From Marinobacterium stanieri (lineage in GTDB: Bacteria; Pseudomonadota; Gammaproteobacteria; Pseudomonadales; Balneatricaceae), in the NCBI RefSeq assembly GCF_900155945.1, contig NZ_FTMN01000006.1:186001-250000 (forward strand): 64,000 nucleotides of DNA, read 5' to 3'. A program made the position numbers and the translations under genes. The notes beneath the pieces were generated by a model that saw only the letters and a program-made list of their open reading frames with translations, had not been told where the DNA came from and made no database searches. This document shows, piece by piece, positions 18,245 through 28,104 of the stretch. Position 1 is the stretch's first letter. Each line of letters starts with the position of its first letter.

Positions 18245-20676
18245 TGAAAACGACACAAAAAAACACCTCAGCCTGTGCGTCCGGCACTGAATCCGTGATT
18301 GAGCGGATCTTCTTCCATCACCGTCCACTGGTGATTCTGCTGATGCTGGCGGCAACGCTGTTCTTCGGCTACCAGGCCAGCAGCATCAAACCCGAAGCCA
18401 GCTTCGAGAAGATGATTCCGGCGTCTCACCCCTATATTGCCAACTACCTGGAGCACAAGGACGACCTGGCCGGTCTGGGCAATGCCATCCGTATCTCGGT
18501 GGAACATACCCAGGGCGATATCTTCGACAAGGATTTCCAGGAAACCCTGCAGCAGGTCCACGACGAAGTCTTCTATGTGCCCGGGGTCAACCGTGCCAGC
18601 CTGATGTCGATCTGGGCATCAGGCGTGCGCTGGTCCGAGGTAACCGAGCAGGGCCTGACCGGTGGTCCGGTGATCGCCGACACCTATGACGGCTCGCCGC
18701 AAGAACTGGAAAAACTGAAAACCAACATCCTTAAATCCGGTCGCATCGGCTCCCTGGTCGCCAACGATTTCAAATCGGCAATCATCTATGCCCCGCTGCT
18801 GGACTTTAACCCGGACACCGGTGAGCCCATCGACTACCAGCAGTTTTCCAGCCAGCTGGAAGAGCTGATCCGCGACAAGTACGAAAGCGACAGCGTCAAA
18901 ATCCATATCACCGGTTTTGCCAAGGTGGTGGGTGACCTGATCGACGGCGCCAGCCAGGTTGCTGTCTTCTTTGCCATCGCATTGGCAATCACCTTCGTAC
19001 TGCTGCTTCTGTATTCCCGCTGCCTGCGCAGCTCCATCGTGCCGCTGCTATGCTCCGTGATTGCCGTGATCTGGCAGCTCGGCCTGCTGAAAACCCTGGG
19101 CTACGGCCTTGACCCCTACTCCATGCTGGTGCCCTTCCTGGTATTTGCCATTGGTGTCAGCCACGGTGTGCAGATCATCAATGCCATCGGCCATGAAAGT
19201 GCCAAGGGTGCCAACAAGGAGCTGGCCGCGCGCCTGGCTTTCCGCGCCTTGTACATCCCCGGCATCATCGCACTGATCAGTGATGGCGTGGGCTTTGCCA
19301 CCCTGATGGTGATTGATATCGCCGTCATCAAGGATCTGGCTGCTGCCGCCAGTATCGGCGTCGCCGTCATCATTCTGACTAACCTGATTCTATTGCCGAT
19401 CCTGATGTCCTACGCCGGTGTCAGCCAGAAATCGGTCAAGAAACAGCAGCATGTAGAGGAACACGGCAAGCATCCGATCTGGAACCTGCTGTCCAGCTTC
19501 ACCCAGCGCCCGCAGGCGACGCTGGTCATCCTGTTTGCCTTCGCTCTGGTCGGCCTGGGCGTCTATCAGAGCCAGGACCTGAAAGTGGGTGACCTGGATG
19601 CCGGTGCACCGGAACTGCGCCCCGACTCCCGCTACAACCTGGATAACGCCTTCATCAACGAGAACTACTCCACCAGCACGGATATCTTCGTGATCATGGT
19701 GCAGACCGCCAAGGACCAGTGCTCCAACTACCACACCCTTGATGTGGTGGATCAGTTGCAGTGGCGCCTGAAGCAGTTGCCGGGTGTGCAGTCTGCCAGC
19801 TCCATGGTGAACGTGGCCAAACAGGCGATGACCGGTTACAACGAAGGCAACGTCAAATGGAGCGCACTGAACCGCAACCAGGCCCTGCTGAACCAGGCGT
19901 CTATTACCGCGCCTCGTGGCAGCTTCAACGCTGACTGCAGTCTGATGCCGGTATTCGTTTACCTGAACGATCACAAAGCCGAAACCCTGGCCGCCGTCGT
20001 GGACGAAACCGAAGCCTTTGCCGCGAAATACAACAACGATGCACTGACCATCAAGATGGCCGCCGGTAATGCCGGTATTGAAGCCGCCACCAACATCGTC
20101 ATCGAGAAGGCGCAGTACGAAATGCTGATCTGGGTGTACTCGGTTGTCGGCTTCCTCTGCCTGATCACCTTCCGCTCCATCCGCACGGTGGCCTGTATCC
20201 TGCTGCCGCTGGCACTGACCTCGCTGCTGTGTCAGGCCCTGATGGCGCGCCTGGGTATTGGTGTCAAAGTGGCCACCCTGCCGGTTATCGCGCTGGGCGT
20301 CGGCATCGGTGTCGACTACGGCATCTACATCTACAGCAAGCTGGAAACCTACCTGAAATCCGGCATGAACCTGCGTGATGCCTACTTCAACACGCTGAAA
20401 ACCACCGGCAAGGCGGTCGCATTCACCGGCCTGACCCTGGGTATCGGTGTGGGCACCTGGTTCTGGTCGCCGATCAAGTTCCAGGCTGACATGGGCATCC
20501 TGCTCACCTTCATGTTCGTGTGGAACATGGTCGGTGCACTGGTATTCCTGCCGGCGCTGGCCAGCTTCCTGATCAAACGCCAGCCGGTCTCCAGCGAATC
20601 CGAGCCTCAGGCGATCAAACAGTTCGATACAGCCGAAACTCAGGCCAACAAGGAAGCGAAGGTGTCCCATGCGTGA
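18244..20676 (+). CDS. MMPL/RND superfamily transporter
   Basis: 810-aa inner-membrane protein with the two-fold repeat of the RND superfamily: one TM helix near residue 35, a periplasmic domain, and a TM bundle with FAIGVSHGVQ (about residue 300), all repeated in the second half with GVGIGVDYGIYIYSKLE (about residue 690). The 12-TM count and the lack of HAE1-type length (about 1030) place it with MMPL/hopanoid or lipid exporters rather than drug pumps. It is translationally coupled to the YCF48 gene (TAATGA) and overlaps the next gene by 8 bp. Likely cargo is a lipid-like molecule; direction of transport cannot be told from sequence. Confidence 0.88.
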   Translation: MKTTQKNTSACASGTESVIERIFFHHRPLVILLMLAATLFFGYQASSIKPEASFEKMIPASHPYIANYLEHKDDLAGLGNAIRISVEHTQGDIFDKDFQETLQQVHDEVFYVPGVNRASLMSIWASGVRWSEVTEQGLTGGPVIADTYDGSPQELEKLKTNILKSGRIGSLVANDFKSAIIYAPLLDFNPDTGEPIDYQQFSSQLEELIRDKYESDSVKIHITGFAKVVGDLIDGASQVAVFFAIALAITFVLLLLYSRCLRSSIVPLLCSVIAVIWQLGLLKTLGYGLDPYSMLVPFLVFAIGVSHGVQIINAIGHESAKGANKELAARLAFRALYIPGIIALISDGVGFATLMVIDIAVIKDLAAAASIGVAVIILTNLILLPILMSYAGVSQKSVKKQQHVEEHGKHPIWNLLSSFTQRPQATLVILFAFALVGLGVYQSQDLKVGDLDAGAPELRPDSRYNLDNAFINENYSTSTDIFVIMVQTAKDQCSNYHTLDVVDQLQWRLKQLPGVQSASSMVNVAKQAMTGYNEGNVKWSALNRNQALLNQASITAPRGSFNADCSLMPVFVYLNDHKAETLAAVVDETEAFAAKYNNDALTIKMAAGNAGIEAATNIVIEKAQYEMLIWVYSVVGFLCLITFRSIRTVACILLPLALTSLLCQALMARLGIGVKVATLPVIALGVGIGVDYGIYIYSKLETYLKSGMNLRDAYFNTLKTTGKAVAFTGLTLGIGVGTWFWSPIKFQADMGILLTFMFVWNMVGALVFLPALASFLIKRQPVSSESEPQAIKQFDTAETQANKEAKVSHA

Positions 20677-21511
20677 GTTCAAGAAACTGCTGGTGGTCCT
20701 GAACCCCACTCAAGCCGACCAGGTTGCTCTCAACAAGGCAGTACGCATTGCCGGCCATCAGGATGTGGAGATCACGGCACTGCTGCTGCAGCGTACGTCG
20801 GGCGGCGAGTTTCGTACGCTACTCGACCAGCAGCTGCAGCAGCTACAGCAACAGAGGCTCAACATTCGTCTGGAAATCAGCCCGGAAACCGATCTGCTGC
20901 GTGCCCTGTTGCTGTGCCAACATAAGCAGAGCTTTGACCTGACGCTCAAGGAGCCGCACAAGGGCAGCCTGAGCGACTCCCTGTTCACCCCGCTGGACTG
21001 GAAACTGCTGCGGGCCCAGAACACGCCGGTGCTGATGACACGCCCCAATAACCTGACAGCGGACGCGCCCATTCTGGCCGCTGTCGAAGCCGCCCCGTCC
21101 GACCCGGAACACCAGCGCCTGAACCAGCGCATACTGGAACAGGCAACCGAGTTGTCAGACACCTTGCAGCGCCCTCTGCACCTGTTCAGCGCCTGCCCGG
21201 CGCCGATGCAAAACCCGGGACTGGATGATCAGGATGGCGAACAGCAACAGGCGTATCGAGATGCCTGTGTCAGCCTCGCCAACCAGTATGGTATCGCGGC
21301 GGAGCGGGTGCATGTGGATGCAGGCCCTGCCGAGCTGTTGATTGCAGATCGGGCCAAGACTCTGGATGCGCGCCTGCTGGTGCTGGGTACGGTGGCACGT
21401 ACGGGGCTCAGAGGCGTACTGCTGGGCAATACTGCCGAACAGCTGCTGGAGCGCGTCGATATCGACGTACTGGTCATTCCGCCGCCTCGCCAGGACGGAA
21501 CCACCGCCTAA
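20669..21511 (+). CDS. Universal stress protein, UspE-like
   Basis: 280-aa tandem Usp-domain protein. The C-terminal half has the GTVARTGLRGVLLGNTAEQL stretch and DVLVIPP ending, like E. coli UspE. The first half has the FTPLDWKLLRAQNTPVLM segment but lacks a clear nucleotide-binding G-2x-G-9x-G motif. Its start overlaps the MMPL gene by 8 bp, so it belongs to the same operon and is probably made with the transporter. It may sense nucleotide or lipid state for this system (inference). Confidence 0.8.
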   Translation: MREFKKLLVVLNPTQADQVALNKAVRIAGHQDVEITALLLQRTSGGEFRTLLDQQLQQLQQQRLNIRLEISPETDLLRALLLCQHKQSFDLTLKEPHKGSLSDSLFTPLDWKLLRAQNTPVLMTRPNNLTADAPILAAVEAAPSDPEHQRLNQRILEQATELSDTLQRPLHLFSACPAPMQNPGLDDQDGEQQQAYRDACVSLANQYGIAAERVHVDAGPAELLIADRAKTLDARLLVLGTVARTGLRGVLLGNTAEQLLERVDIDVLVIPPPRQDGTTA

Positions 21512-21772
21512 GCTCCCCCCTCCGGGCGCAGGCACCTGATTAAAGTGCATGCGCCCCAATTCCTCATGGATGGCAGGGGCACAGGAAAATTTGCCCAATT
21601 GTAATCTGCTTGACAGTCCTCGGCGCCAGCCAGCCGCACTATGGCACTAAGCAACTGCAGCAGTGCACAGCATGAACGCGATGCAAAAGGCCGGTCGTCA
21701 GCCGGCAACCACAGCCTGATATGCCCCCACGGCCTGCAGGATTACAAGAAATACAATATGTGAGTACAGACC

Positions 21773-24700
21773 ATGACGCTGAAACAGGTTTCTCTGGACG
21801 ACAAGTACACCAAGGAGTCCGGTACCGTCTACATGACCGGCAACCAGGCTCTGGTGCGCCTGCCGCTGTTGCAAAAGCAGCGCGACAAGGCTGCCGGCCT
21901 CAACACCGCCGGCTACATTACCGGTTATCGTGGTTCGCCGATCGGCACCTACGACATGGAACTGAGCCGCAACAAGAAGTTGCTGGACGCCCATGACATC
22001 GTGTTCCAGCCCGGCGTCAATGAAGACCTGGCCGTTACCTCGGTCTGGGGCACCCAGCAGATCGAATCCGAAGCAGAGAAAAAGTTCGATGGCGTCTTTT
22101 CCATCTGGTACGGCAAGGGTCCCGGTGTATTCCGCTCAGGCGATGCCATCAAGCACGGCAGCTTCTTCGGTGCCTCCCATCACGGTGGCGTACTGCTGAT
22201 TGCCGGTGATGACCATGTAGCCAAGTCCTCTACCATTGCCCACTACTCCGAACCGGAGATGCTGGCCCACGGCTCCCCGATTCTGTATCCGTCCAATATT
22301 CAGGAAGTGATCGACTATGGCCTGATCGGCTGGTCACTCTCCCGTTACTCCGGTGCCTGGGTCACCCTAAAGGTAGTCAACGAGACTATCGAAGGCACGG
22401 CTACCGTGGAGCTGGATCCGGCAACCTCCATTACGCAAAACCCGGAAGGACTGGAAATTCCGCCCGAAGCCCACTTTGTGCCGCCCAGCGGTGGCCTGGG
22501 CCCGGCAGCCACAGCCGAACGCATGGCCTACAGTGGCCGCATTCCGTTGATCAAGGCCTTTGCCCGTCTGAACAAACTGGACCGCATCACCCTGGCCGCG
22601 CCCCAGCGCAAGCTGGGTATTGTCTGTGCCGGCAAGGTATATCAGGACGTCATGCGCGCCTTCCAGCTGATGGGCATTGATGACACCAAGGCCAAGTCCC
22701 TCGGCATCAGCATCTACAAGGTGGCCATGACCTGGCCGCTGGAAGATCAGGGCATGGCCGAGTTTGCCGAAGGCCATGACGAGCTGCTGATCATCGAAGA
22801 AAAAATGTCGATCATGGAGCCGCAGATCGCCGACCAGCTGTTCAACTGGCCCGACGACAAGCGCCCGCGCCTGATCGGCAAGAAAGACGAGCACGGCCTG
22901 CAGATTCAGAAAACCTATGGTGGCCTGCACCCGCATGAAGTGGTTGCCCTGCTGCGCGACCGTCTGTCCGCCAACGGCCTGCTCGATGACGCCATCAGTA
23001 ACGCCTGTGACGACTACCTTACGTCCATCACCGGCGCCTGCGGCGCCATCATCCCGCAGCTGGTACGTATTCCCTACTTCTGCTCCGGCTGTCCGCACAA
23101 CAGCTCCACCAAGGTGCCGGAAGGCTCCCAGGCCATGGGCGGTATCGGCTGCCACGCCATGGCCGGTTTCATGAACCGCAACACCTCCTTCCCCACCCAA
23201 ATGGGCGGTGAGGGTCACAACTGGGTCGGCCTGTCCCACTTTGTCGATACACCGCACAAGTTCCAGAACCTGGGTGACGGCACCTATACCCACTCTGGCC
23301 TGCTCGCTATCCATGCTGCTTGCGTACAAAAGGCCAATATCACCTACAAGATTCTCTACAACGATGCCGTGGCCATGACCGGTGGCCAGCCTGCAGAGGG
23401 ACAGCTGACACCGCAGCAGATCAGCGAACAGGTAACTGCTCTGGGCGCCAAGCGCGTGGTGGTGACCACCGATGATCCTGACAAGTACCACCGTCAGCCA
23501 GCCTTCGCCAAGGGTGTGCAGATTTACCACCGCCGCGAGCTTGATCGTCTGCAGCGCGAACTGCGCGAAATCAAGGGCGTCACCGTACTGATCCACGACC
23601 AGACCTGCGCCGCCGAGAAACGTCGCCGTCGCAAGCGTGGCCAGTTCCCGGATCCGGACAAGCGCATGTTCATCAACGACCAGGTCTGCGAGGCCTGTGG
23701 TGATTGTTCCGTACAGGCCAACTGCGTCAGCCTGCAAACACGCAAGACCGAGTTCGGCAACAAGCGTGTGATTGACCAGTCTACCTGTAACAAGGACTAC
23801 CGCTGTGTGGATGGCTTCTGCCCATCCTTTGTGACTGTTCTCGGTGGCAAGCTGCGCAAGGCTGAGACCGCTAACCTGGGCAACGACCTGTTCCGCGATC
23901 TGCCGCAGCCGACACTGCCACAGTTTGAAAGCTGCTATGCCGTGATGATCAACGGTATTGGCGGCACCGGCGTGGTGACCATCGGCGCGGTACTGGGCAT
24001 GGCTGCCCACCTGGAAGACAAGGCGATCTCCATCTACGACATGACCGGTTTCGCGCAGAAAGGCGGTGCGGTACAGAGCCACCTGCGTATCGGTCACAAG
24101 CAGAGCGATATCACCAGCCTGCCCATCGGCCCGGCAGATTCCGACCTGATCATCGGCTGTGACCTGGTGGTGACCGCCAGCGAAAGCTCCATGAAGTCGG
24201 TACGTGCCAACCACACCAAGTGCGTAGTCAACAGCGACCCTGTCGCGACCTCAGTGTTGCAGCTGATGCGTGACTTCGAGCTGCCCACCGCCCCTCTGCT
24301 GGGTGGTCTGCAGAAAACCCTGGGTGACAACCTGGCCAGCATCGACGCCACCAAGATCGCCAACGCCCTGACCGGCAACAGCATTGCATCCAACATGTTC
24401 ATGGTGGGCTATGCCTTCCAGAAAGGCTGGTTGCCGCTGAGCGAAACAGCGATTCTGAAAGCGATAGAGATCAATAAGGTCTCCGTCGAATTCAACCAGA
24501 ATGCCTTCCGTCTGGGCCGTGTCGCTGCTCATGACATGTCACGCATTCAGCCGTTGATCGAGGACCAGCTGCAGGCCAGCAAGCCGGACGTTGCCGAAAC
24601 CCCGGAGCAGGCACTTGAACGCCGACTCGAACACCTGACCGCCTATCAGGACAAGGCCTATGCCGATCGTTACCTGGAACTGGTCAACCGCGTACGTGAA

Positions 24701-25282
24701 ATGGAACAGCAGAAAGTGCCGGGGCAGACCGCATTGAGCGATGCTGTGATGCGCAACTACTTCAAGCTGATGGCGTACAAGGATGAGTACGAGGTCGCCC
24801 GTCTGTATACCGACGGCAAGTTCCTCAAGCGCCTGAACCAGCAGTTCGAAGGCGACTTCAAACTGCGCTTCAACCTGGCACCGCCGATTCTGAACAAGCG
24901 TGATCCCCAGACCGGCCACCTGCGCAAGCAGGAATTTGGTCCCTGGGTATTCAAGGCATTCGGGCTGATGGCCAAGATGAAAGGCCTGCGCGGCACCGCT
25001 TTCGACCCCTTCGGCTACACCGCCGAGCGCAAGAAAGAGCGCCAGATGATCGTCGATTACCGTGACACCATTCTGAAACTGCTGGAGCAACTGGATGAGG
25101 TCAATCACGAGATCGCAGTGCAGATCGCGCAACTGCCGACGGAGATTCGCGGCTACGGTCACGTCAAGGAAGCGGCGGTGAAGAAAGCCGAAATTCAGCA
25201 GCAACAGTTGCTGGAGTCTTTTGCTCAGGCTCACAACCGTATCGCCACCGACAAGCAGCCGCTGTTCTACGAAGCGACCTGA
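21773..25282 (+). CDS. Indolepyruvate ferredoxin oxidoreductase family protein (fused alpha-beta-gamma type)
   Basis: 1169-aa TPP- and Fe-S-dependent 2-oxoacid oxidoreductase that converts arylpyruvates (or related 2-oxoacids) to acyl-CoA and reduced ferredoxin. The N-terminal pyrimidine-binding part contains TGYRGSPIGTYD; the TPP-binding part has CSGCPHNSSTKVPEG and GGIGCHAMAGF...MGGEG. A Cys-rich insert (CEACGDCSVQANC, then CNKDYRCVDGFC) would bind Fe-S, and the gamma-like domain has NGIGGTGVVTIGAVLGMAA. This long single-chain form is typical of Proteobacteria. It is probably transcribed alone, from a promoter in 21512-21772 that I cannot pinpoint, and stops at a strong terminator. Confidence 0.9.
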   Translation: MTLKQVSLDDKYTKESGTVYMTGNQALVRLPLLQKQRDKAAGLNTAGYITGYRGSPIGTYDMELSRNKKLLDAHDIVFQPGVNEDLAVTSVWGTQQIESEAEKKFDGVFSIWYGKGPGVFRSGDAIKHGSFFGASHHGGVLLIAGDDHVAKSSTIAHYSEPEMLAHGSPILYPSNIQEVIDYGLIGWSLSRYSGAWVTLKVVNETIEGTATVELDPATSITQNPEGLEIPPEAHFVPPSGGLGPAATAERMAYSGRIPLIKAFARLNKLDRITLAAPQRKLGIVCAGKVYQDVMRAFQLMGIDDTKAKSLGISIYKVAMTWPLEDQGMAEFAEGHDELLIIEEKMSIMEPQIADQLFNWPDDKRPRLIGKKDEHGLQIQKTYGGLHPHEVVALLRDRLSANGLLDDAISNACDDYLTSITGACGAIIPQLVRIPYFCSGCPHNSSTKVPEGSQAMGGIGCHAMAGFMNRNTSFPTQMGGEGHNWVGLSHFVDTPHKFQNLGDGTYTHSGLLAIHAACVQKANITYKILYNDAVAMTGGQPAEGQLTPQQISEQVTALGAKRVVVTTDDPDKYHRQPAFAKGVQIYHRRELDRLQRELREIKGVTVLIHDQTCAAEKRRRRKRGQFPDPDKRMFINDQVCEACGDCSVQANCVSLQTRKTEFGNKRVIDQSTCNKDYRCVDGFCPSFVTVLGGKLRKAETANLGNDLFRDLPQPTLPQFESCYAVMINGIGGTGVVTIGAVLGMAAHLEDKAISIYDMTGFAQKGGAVQSHLRIGHKQSDITSLPIGPADSDLIIGCDLVVTASESSMKSVRANHTKCVVNSDPVATSVLQLMRDFELPTAPLLGGLQKTLGDNLASIDATKIANALTGNSIASNMFMVGYAFQKGWLPLSETAILKAIEINKVSVEFNQNAFRLGRVAAHDMSRIQPLIEDQLQASKPDVAETPEQALERRLEHLTAYQDKAYADRYLELVNRVREMEQQKVPGQTALSDAVMRNYFKLMAYKDEYEVARLYTDGKFLKRLNQQFEGDFKLRFNLAPPILNKRDPQTGHLRKQEFGPWVFKAFGLMAKMKGLRGTAFDPFGYTAERKKERQMIVDYRDTILKLLEQLDEVNHEIAVQIAQLPTEIRGYGHVKEAAVKKAEIQQQQLLESFAQAHNRIATDKQPLFYEAT

Positions 25283-25299
25283 GGCCGGGACAGAAACCG

Positions 25300-25334
25300 A
25301 AAAGGGCCTGTTGGCATTACCGACAGGCCTTTTT
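25300..25334. terminator. Strong bidirectional intrinsic terminator
   Basis: A 15-bp stem (with two G-T pairs) and a 5-nt CATTA loop, flanked by AAAA on the left and TTTTT on the right. It lies between the convergent indolepyruvate oxidoreductase and Crp/Fnr genes and can work for both strands. Confidence 0.85.
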
Positions 25335-25370
25335 GCGTTTTATTTGGCCGCGTCAGACACCCTGCAATAC

Positions 25371-26063
25371 TCAGCCGGAATCGGCTTCGCCTTCCGAAAG
25401 GGCTTTCAGCGCAGCACGATCCAGAATGCGTATGCGACCATAGCTATACTCCACCACGCCCGCATCGGCCCAGGCCTTGAGAATCTTGTTGATCGCCTGC
25501 CGTGATGCACTTACCGACGAAGCCAGTAACTCCTGGGTCAGCTCCAGCTCGTTGCAGCCCTCGCCATTGGTGGCATGCTCGGCAACCTCAAGCAGAAAAT
25601 CGATCTGGTGTGCCAGGCGACGATCGAGACCAAAGAACTTGCCCACTTCGTAGGACTTGAACAGCTCACGCATACGACGGGACAGATGCAGTGTCATGGC
25701 CCGGTCGATGTCACGATAGCGCTCTCGCAACTGTTCAAAGTGGTTTAAGGTCAGGCAGCCCAGCTCCACATCTCCCATGGCTACCGCATCCTGGGGCCGC
25801 ACATCACCATCAATCGCGGACAGGTAGCCGATGCACTCGCCAGGGCCATAGATAACGTAGGTGACCTCCTTGCCGTTATCGGACAATGAGCGCACCCGTA
25901 CCGCCCCTGAAACAACCTGGTACTGGGTCGTGCCCTGCTCACCGTAGCGATAGATGGCCTCACCATCCGCAAAGTGACGCCGCACCATCCGGGCTTTGAC
26001 ATCCTTTTGCACAGTTTCCGGCAACAGCAGTAGCCAGTTGTTGGATCCGCGTGTATCGCTCAT
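25371..26063 (-). CDS. Crp/Fnr-family transcriptional regulator
   Basis: 230-aa regulator with an N-terminal cyclic-nucleotide-like beta-roll (GEAIYRYGEQGTTQYQVVSG), a dimer helix and a C-terminal winged helix with the recognition region LASSVSASRQAINKILKAWAD. There are no N-terminal Cys ligands of the Fnr type. I start at 26063 (MSDTRGSNNWLL) with a GGGAG site; the upstream frame to 26255 has no family features. It is divergent from the first DUF3604 gene (26270) across about 200 bp, so it is a natural candidate to regulate that operon. Confidence 0.88.
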   Translation of the reverse strand: MSDTRGSNNWLLLLPETVQKDVKARMVRRHFADGEAIYRYGEQGTTQYQVVSGAVRVRSLSDNGKEVTYVIYGPGECIGYLSAIDGDVRPQDAVAMGDVELGCLTLNHFEQLRERYRDIDRAMTLHLSRRMRELFKSYEVGKFFGLDRRLAHQIDFLLEVAEHATNGEGCNELELTQELLASSVSASRQAINKILKAWADAGVVEYSYGRIRILDRAALKALSEGEADSG

Positions 26064-26269
26064 CAATTCTCCCAAGTGCTCGACCTTGGCCACAAGTGTA
26101 CTGCATTTGCCTTTGTGCCTGCTGCTCCGGGCAGTCACCAATTTCTTTTGCAGCCTGTCATAACAAGTCAAGCCGACTGCGCAAAGTATCAAACACCCGC
26201 GACCTGGATTTTTTACGCTGTAGGAAAATAAAAACAGGTGCGCCTGCAGCACCACAAGAGGTCGTTTAA

Positions 26270-28075
26270 ATGAAGAAGCAACTGCTCGCCAGCCTGATGG
26301 CGGCTGCCAGCTGTTCCGCCTTTAATGCCAGCGCCACCCCCACCCAGGTTTACTGGGGTGATACTCACCTGCACACATCCTACTCCGGCGACGCCTTTGC
26401 CATGGGCGATGAGACCGCCGACCCCGATACTGCCTACCGCTTCGCCAAGGGCCAGCCGGTGATTCACCCTTACAGCCGGGTTCGAGTGCAGCTCGAACGC
26501 CCGCTGGATTTTCTGGTGGTGGCTGACCATGCCGAATACATGGGGTTGATGCAGCTGGTGCGGGACAAAAGTCCATTGCTGGAAAAATCCGACATTGGCA
26601 AACAGCTGGTGCAGATGTGGGATGAGAAAGGCTCCAAGGCGGTGTATTACAACGCGGCAGGCTCTATTGTAAAAGGTGCGCCCTACGAAGAGCTGCTGAC
26701 TCAGGCCATTCGCCAGCCGATCTGGGACAAAATCATCGACGCTGCCGAAACCAATAACGAGCCGGGAACCTTCACCACCTTTATCGGCTGGGAGTGGTCC
26801 TCCATGCCGGGCGGTGCCAACCTTCACCGCGTGGTATTCACCGATAAGGGCGGCGAAACCGCCAAGCAATTCCTGCCCTATTCATCGGCAGACAGCGACC
26901 GCCCCGAAGACTTTTGGGCCTGGCTGGACCAAACCTCCAGCGAGACTGGGGCAGACTTTGTGGCCATCCCCCATAACGCCAACATCAGCAACGGCCTGAT
27001 GTTCAATGATGTCGACAGTAATGGCCACCCGATCAGCGCCAGCTACGCCCGTACCCGCATGCGCTGGGAACCGGTAGCCGAAGTTACCCAGATCAAGGGC
27101 GACTCCGAGACGCATCCGGAGCTTTCCCCCGACGATGAGTTCGCCGATTTTGAAACCTTCGAACATGTAATGGCGTTCAATAGCGAGGCAGACGCGCAAT
27201 CCGATCAGGTCAGCAACTATGCCCGCAGCGGCCTCAAACGCGGCCTGGAAATCGAACAGCAAACCGGCGCCAATCCCTTCAAGTTTGGCATGATCGGCTC
27301 CACCGACTCCCATACCGGCCTGAGCACCGCCAGCGAACCCAACTTCTGGGGCAAATTCGGCCTCGACTCCATTCCGGAAAACATGGATCAGGAAACCACC
27401 CCTCACGCGGATGGCTGGAGCATGTCCGCAGCCGGCATGGTCGCCGTCTGGGCTGAAAACAACACGCGCGAAGATATCTTTGCCGCCTTCAAGCGCAAGG
27501 AGGTTTACGCCACGACCGGCCCGCGCATGCAGGTTCGCCTGTTTGGCGGCTTTGACTTTGATGCCGCCGATGCGCAGCAAAACGACCTGGCGGAGGTCGG
27601 CTACCGCAAGGGAGTCCCTATGGGCGGAGACCTGACCAAAGCGGAAGAGGGCAAAGCACCGAGCTTCCTGATTCAGGCGGTAAAAGATCCCGAGGGTGCC
27701 AACCTGGACCGGATACAAGTAGTGAAAGGCTGGCTGGATGCCGATGGCAAAAGCCACGAGAAAGTCTACAACGTTGCTCTTTCCGAGGGCCGCAAGGATA
27801 GGGGCAAAGACACCCGGCCTGTGGGTAACACCGTGGATCTGGAAACCGGCCACTACCAAAACAGCATCGGCGACGCCGAACTGGTCACCGTATGGCAGGA
27901 CCCGGATTTCGATGCCAATCAGCGTGCTTTCTACTACCTGCGCGTACTTCAGATCCCGACGGCCCGTCACACCATGCTGGATGCCGTCGCTTTGGGACGC
28001 CCGCACGATGAGGTCAACTTCCCGGCCGTGATTCAGGAGCGCGCCTATTCCTCACCCATTTGGTACACGCCCTGA
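26270..28075 (+). CDS. DUF3604 domain-containing secreted protein (PHP-like), first copy
   Basis: 601 aa with a signal peptide (cleavage near ASATP, residue 24). The mature protein opens with VYWGDTHLHTSYSGDA, whose H-x-H resembles the first metal motif of PHP phosphoesterases. More metal-ligand-like motifs follow: VVADHAEYMGL, AIPHNANISNG and GSTDSHTG. The fold suggests a periplasmic metal-dependent hydrolase, but no substrate is known for DUF3604. It is followed after 29 bp by a paralogue with the same motifs. The start has GAGG about 12 bp upstream. Confidence 0.88.
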   Translation: MKKQLLASLMAAASCSAFNASATPTQVYWGDTHLHTSYSGDAFAMGDETADPDTAYRFAKGQPVIHPYSRVRVQLERPLDFLVVADHAEYMGLMQLVRDKSPLLEKSDIGKQLVQMWDEKGSKAVYYNAAGSIVKGAPYEELLTQAIRQPIWDKIIDAAETNNEPGTFTTFIGWEWSSMPGGANLHRVVFTDKGGETAKQFLPYSSADSDRPEDFWAWLDQTSSETGADFVAIPHNANISNGLMFNDVDSNGHPISASYARTRMRWEPVAEVTQIKGDSETHPELSPDDEFADFETFEHVMAFNSEADAQSDQVSNYARSGLKRGLEIEQQTGANPFKFGMIGSTDSHTGLSTASEPNFWGKFGLDSIPENMDQETTPHADGWSMSAAGMVAVWAENNTREDIFAAFKRKEVYATTGPRMQVRLFGGFDFDAADAQQNDLAEVGYRKGVPMGGDLTKAEEGKAPSFLIQAVKDPEGANLDRIQVVKGWLDADGKSHEKVYNVALSEGRKDRGKDTRPVGNTVDLETGHYQNSIGDAELVTVWQDPDFDANQRAFYYLRVLQIPTARHTMLDAVALGRPHDEVNFPAVIQERAYSSPIWYTP

Positions 28076-28104
28076 TTTTCCAGCACTGGTAACACGAGAT
28101 CATT

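Noticed and set aside
21608-21614. CTTGACA upstream of the indolepyruvate oxidoreductase gene as a regulon site or -35 box
   Set aside because: Only a single half-site; no partner at 21 bp and no acceptable -10 at 16-18 bp.
22367-24214. 615-codon minus-strand frame inside the indolepyruvate oxidoreductase gene
   Set aside because: Antisense shadow of a gene with continuous family motifs; no recognisable protein features or ribosome site.
26134-26172. GTCAC and GTCAAG upstream of the first DUF3604 gene as an AraC-type site
   Set aside because: The spacing is 33 bp and the first half-site is imperfect, unlike the six consistent copies.
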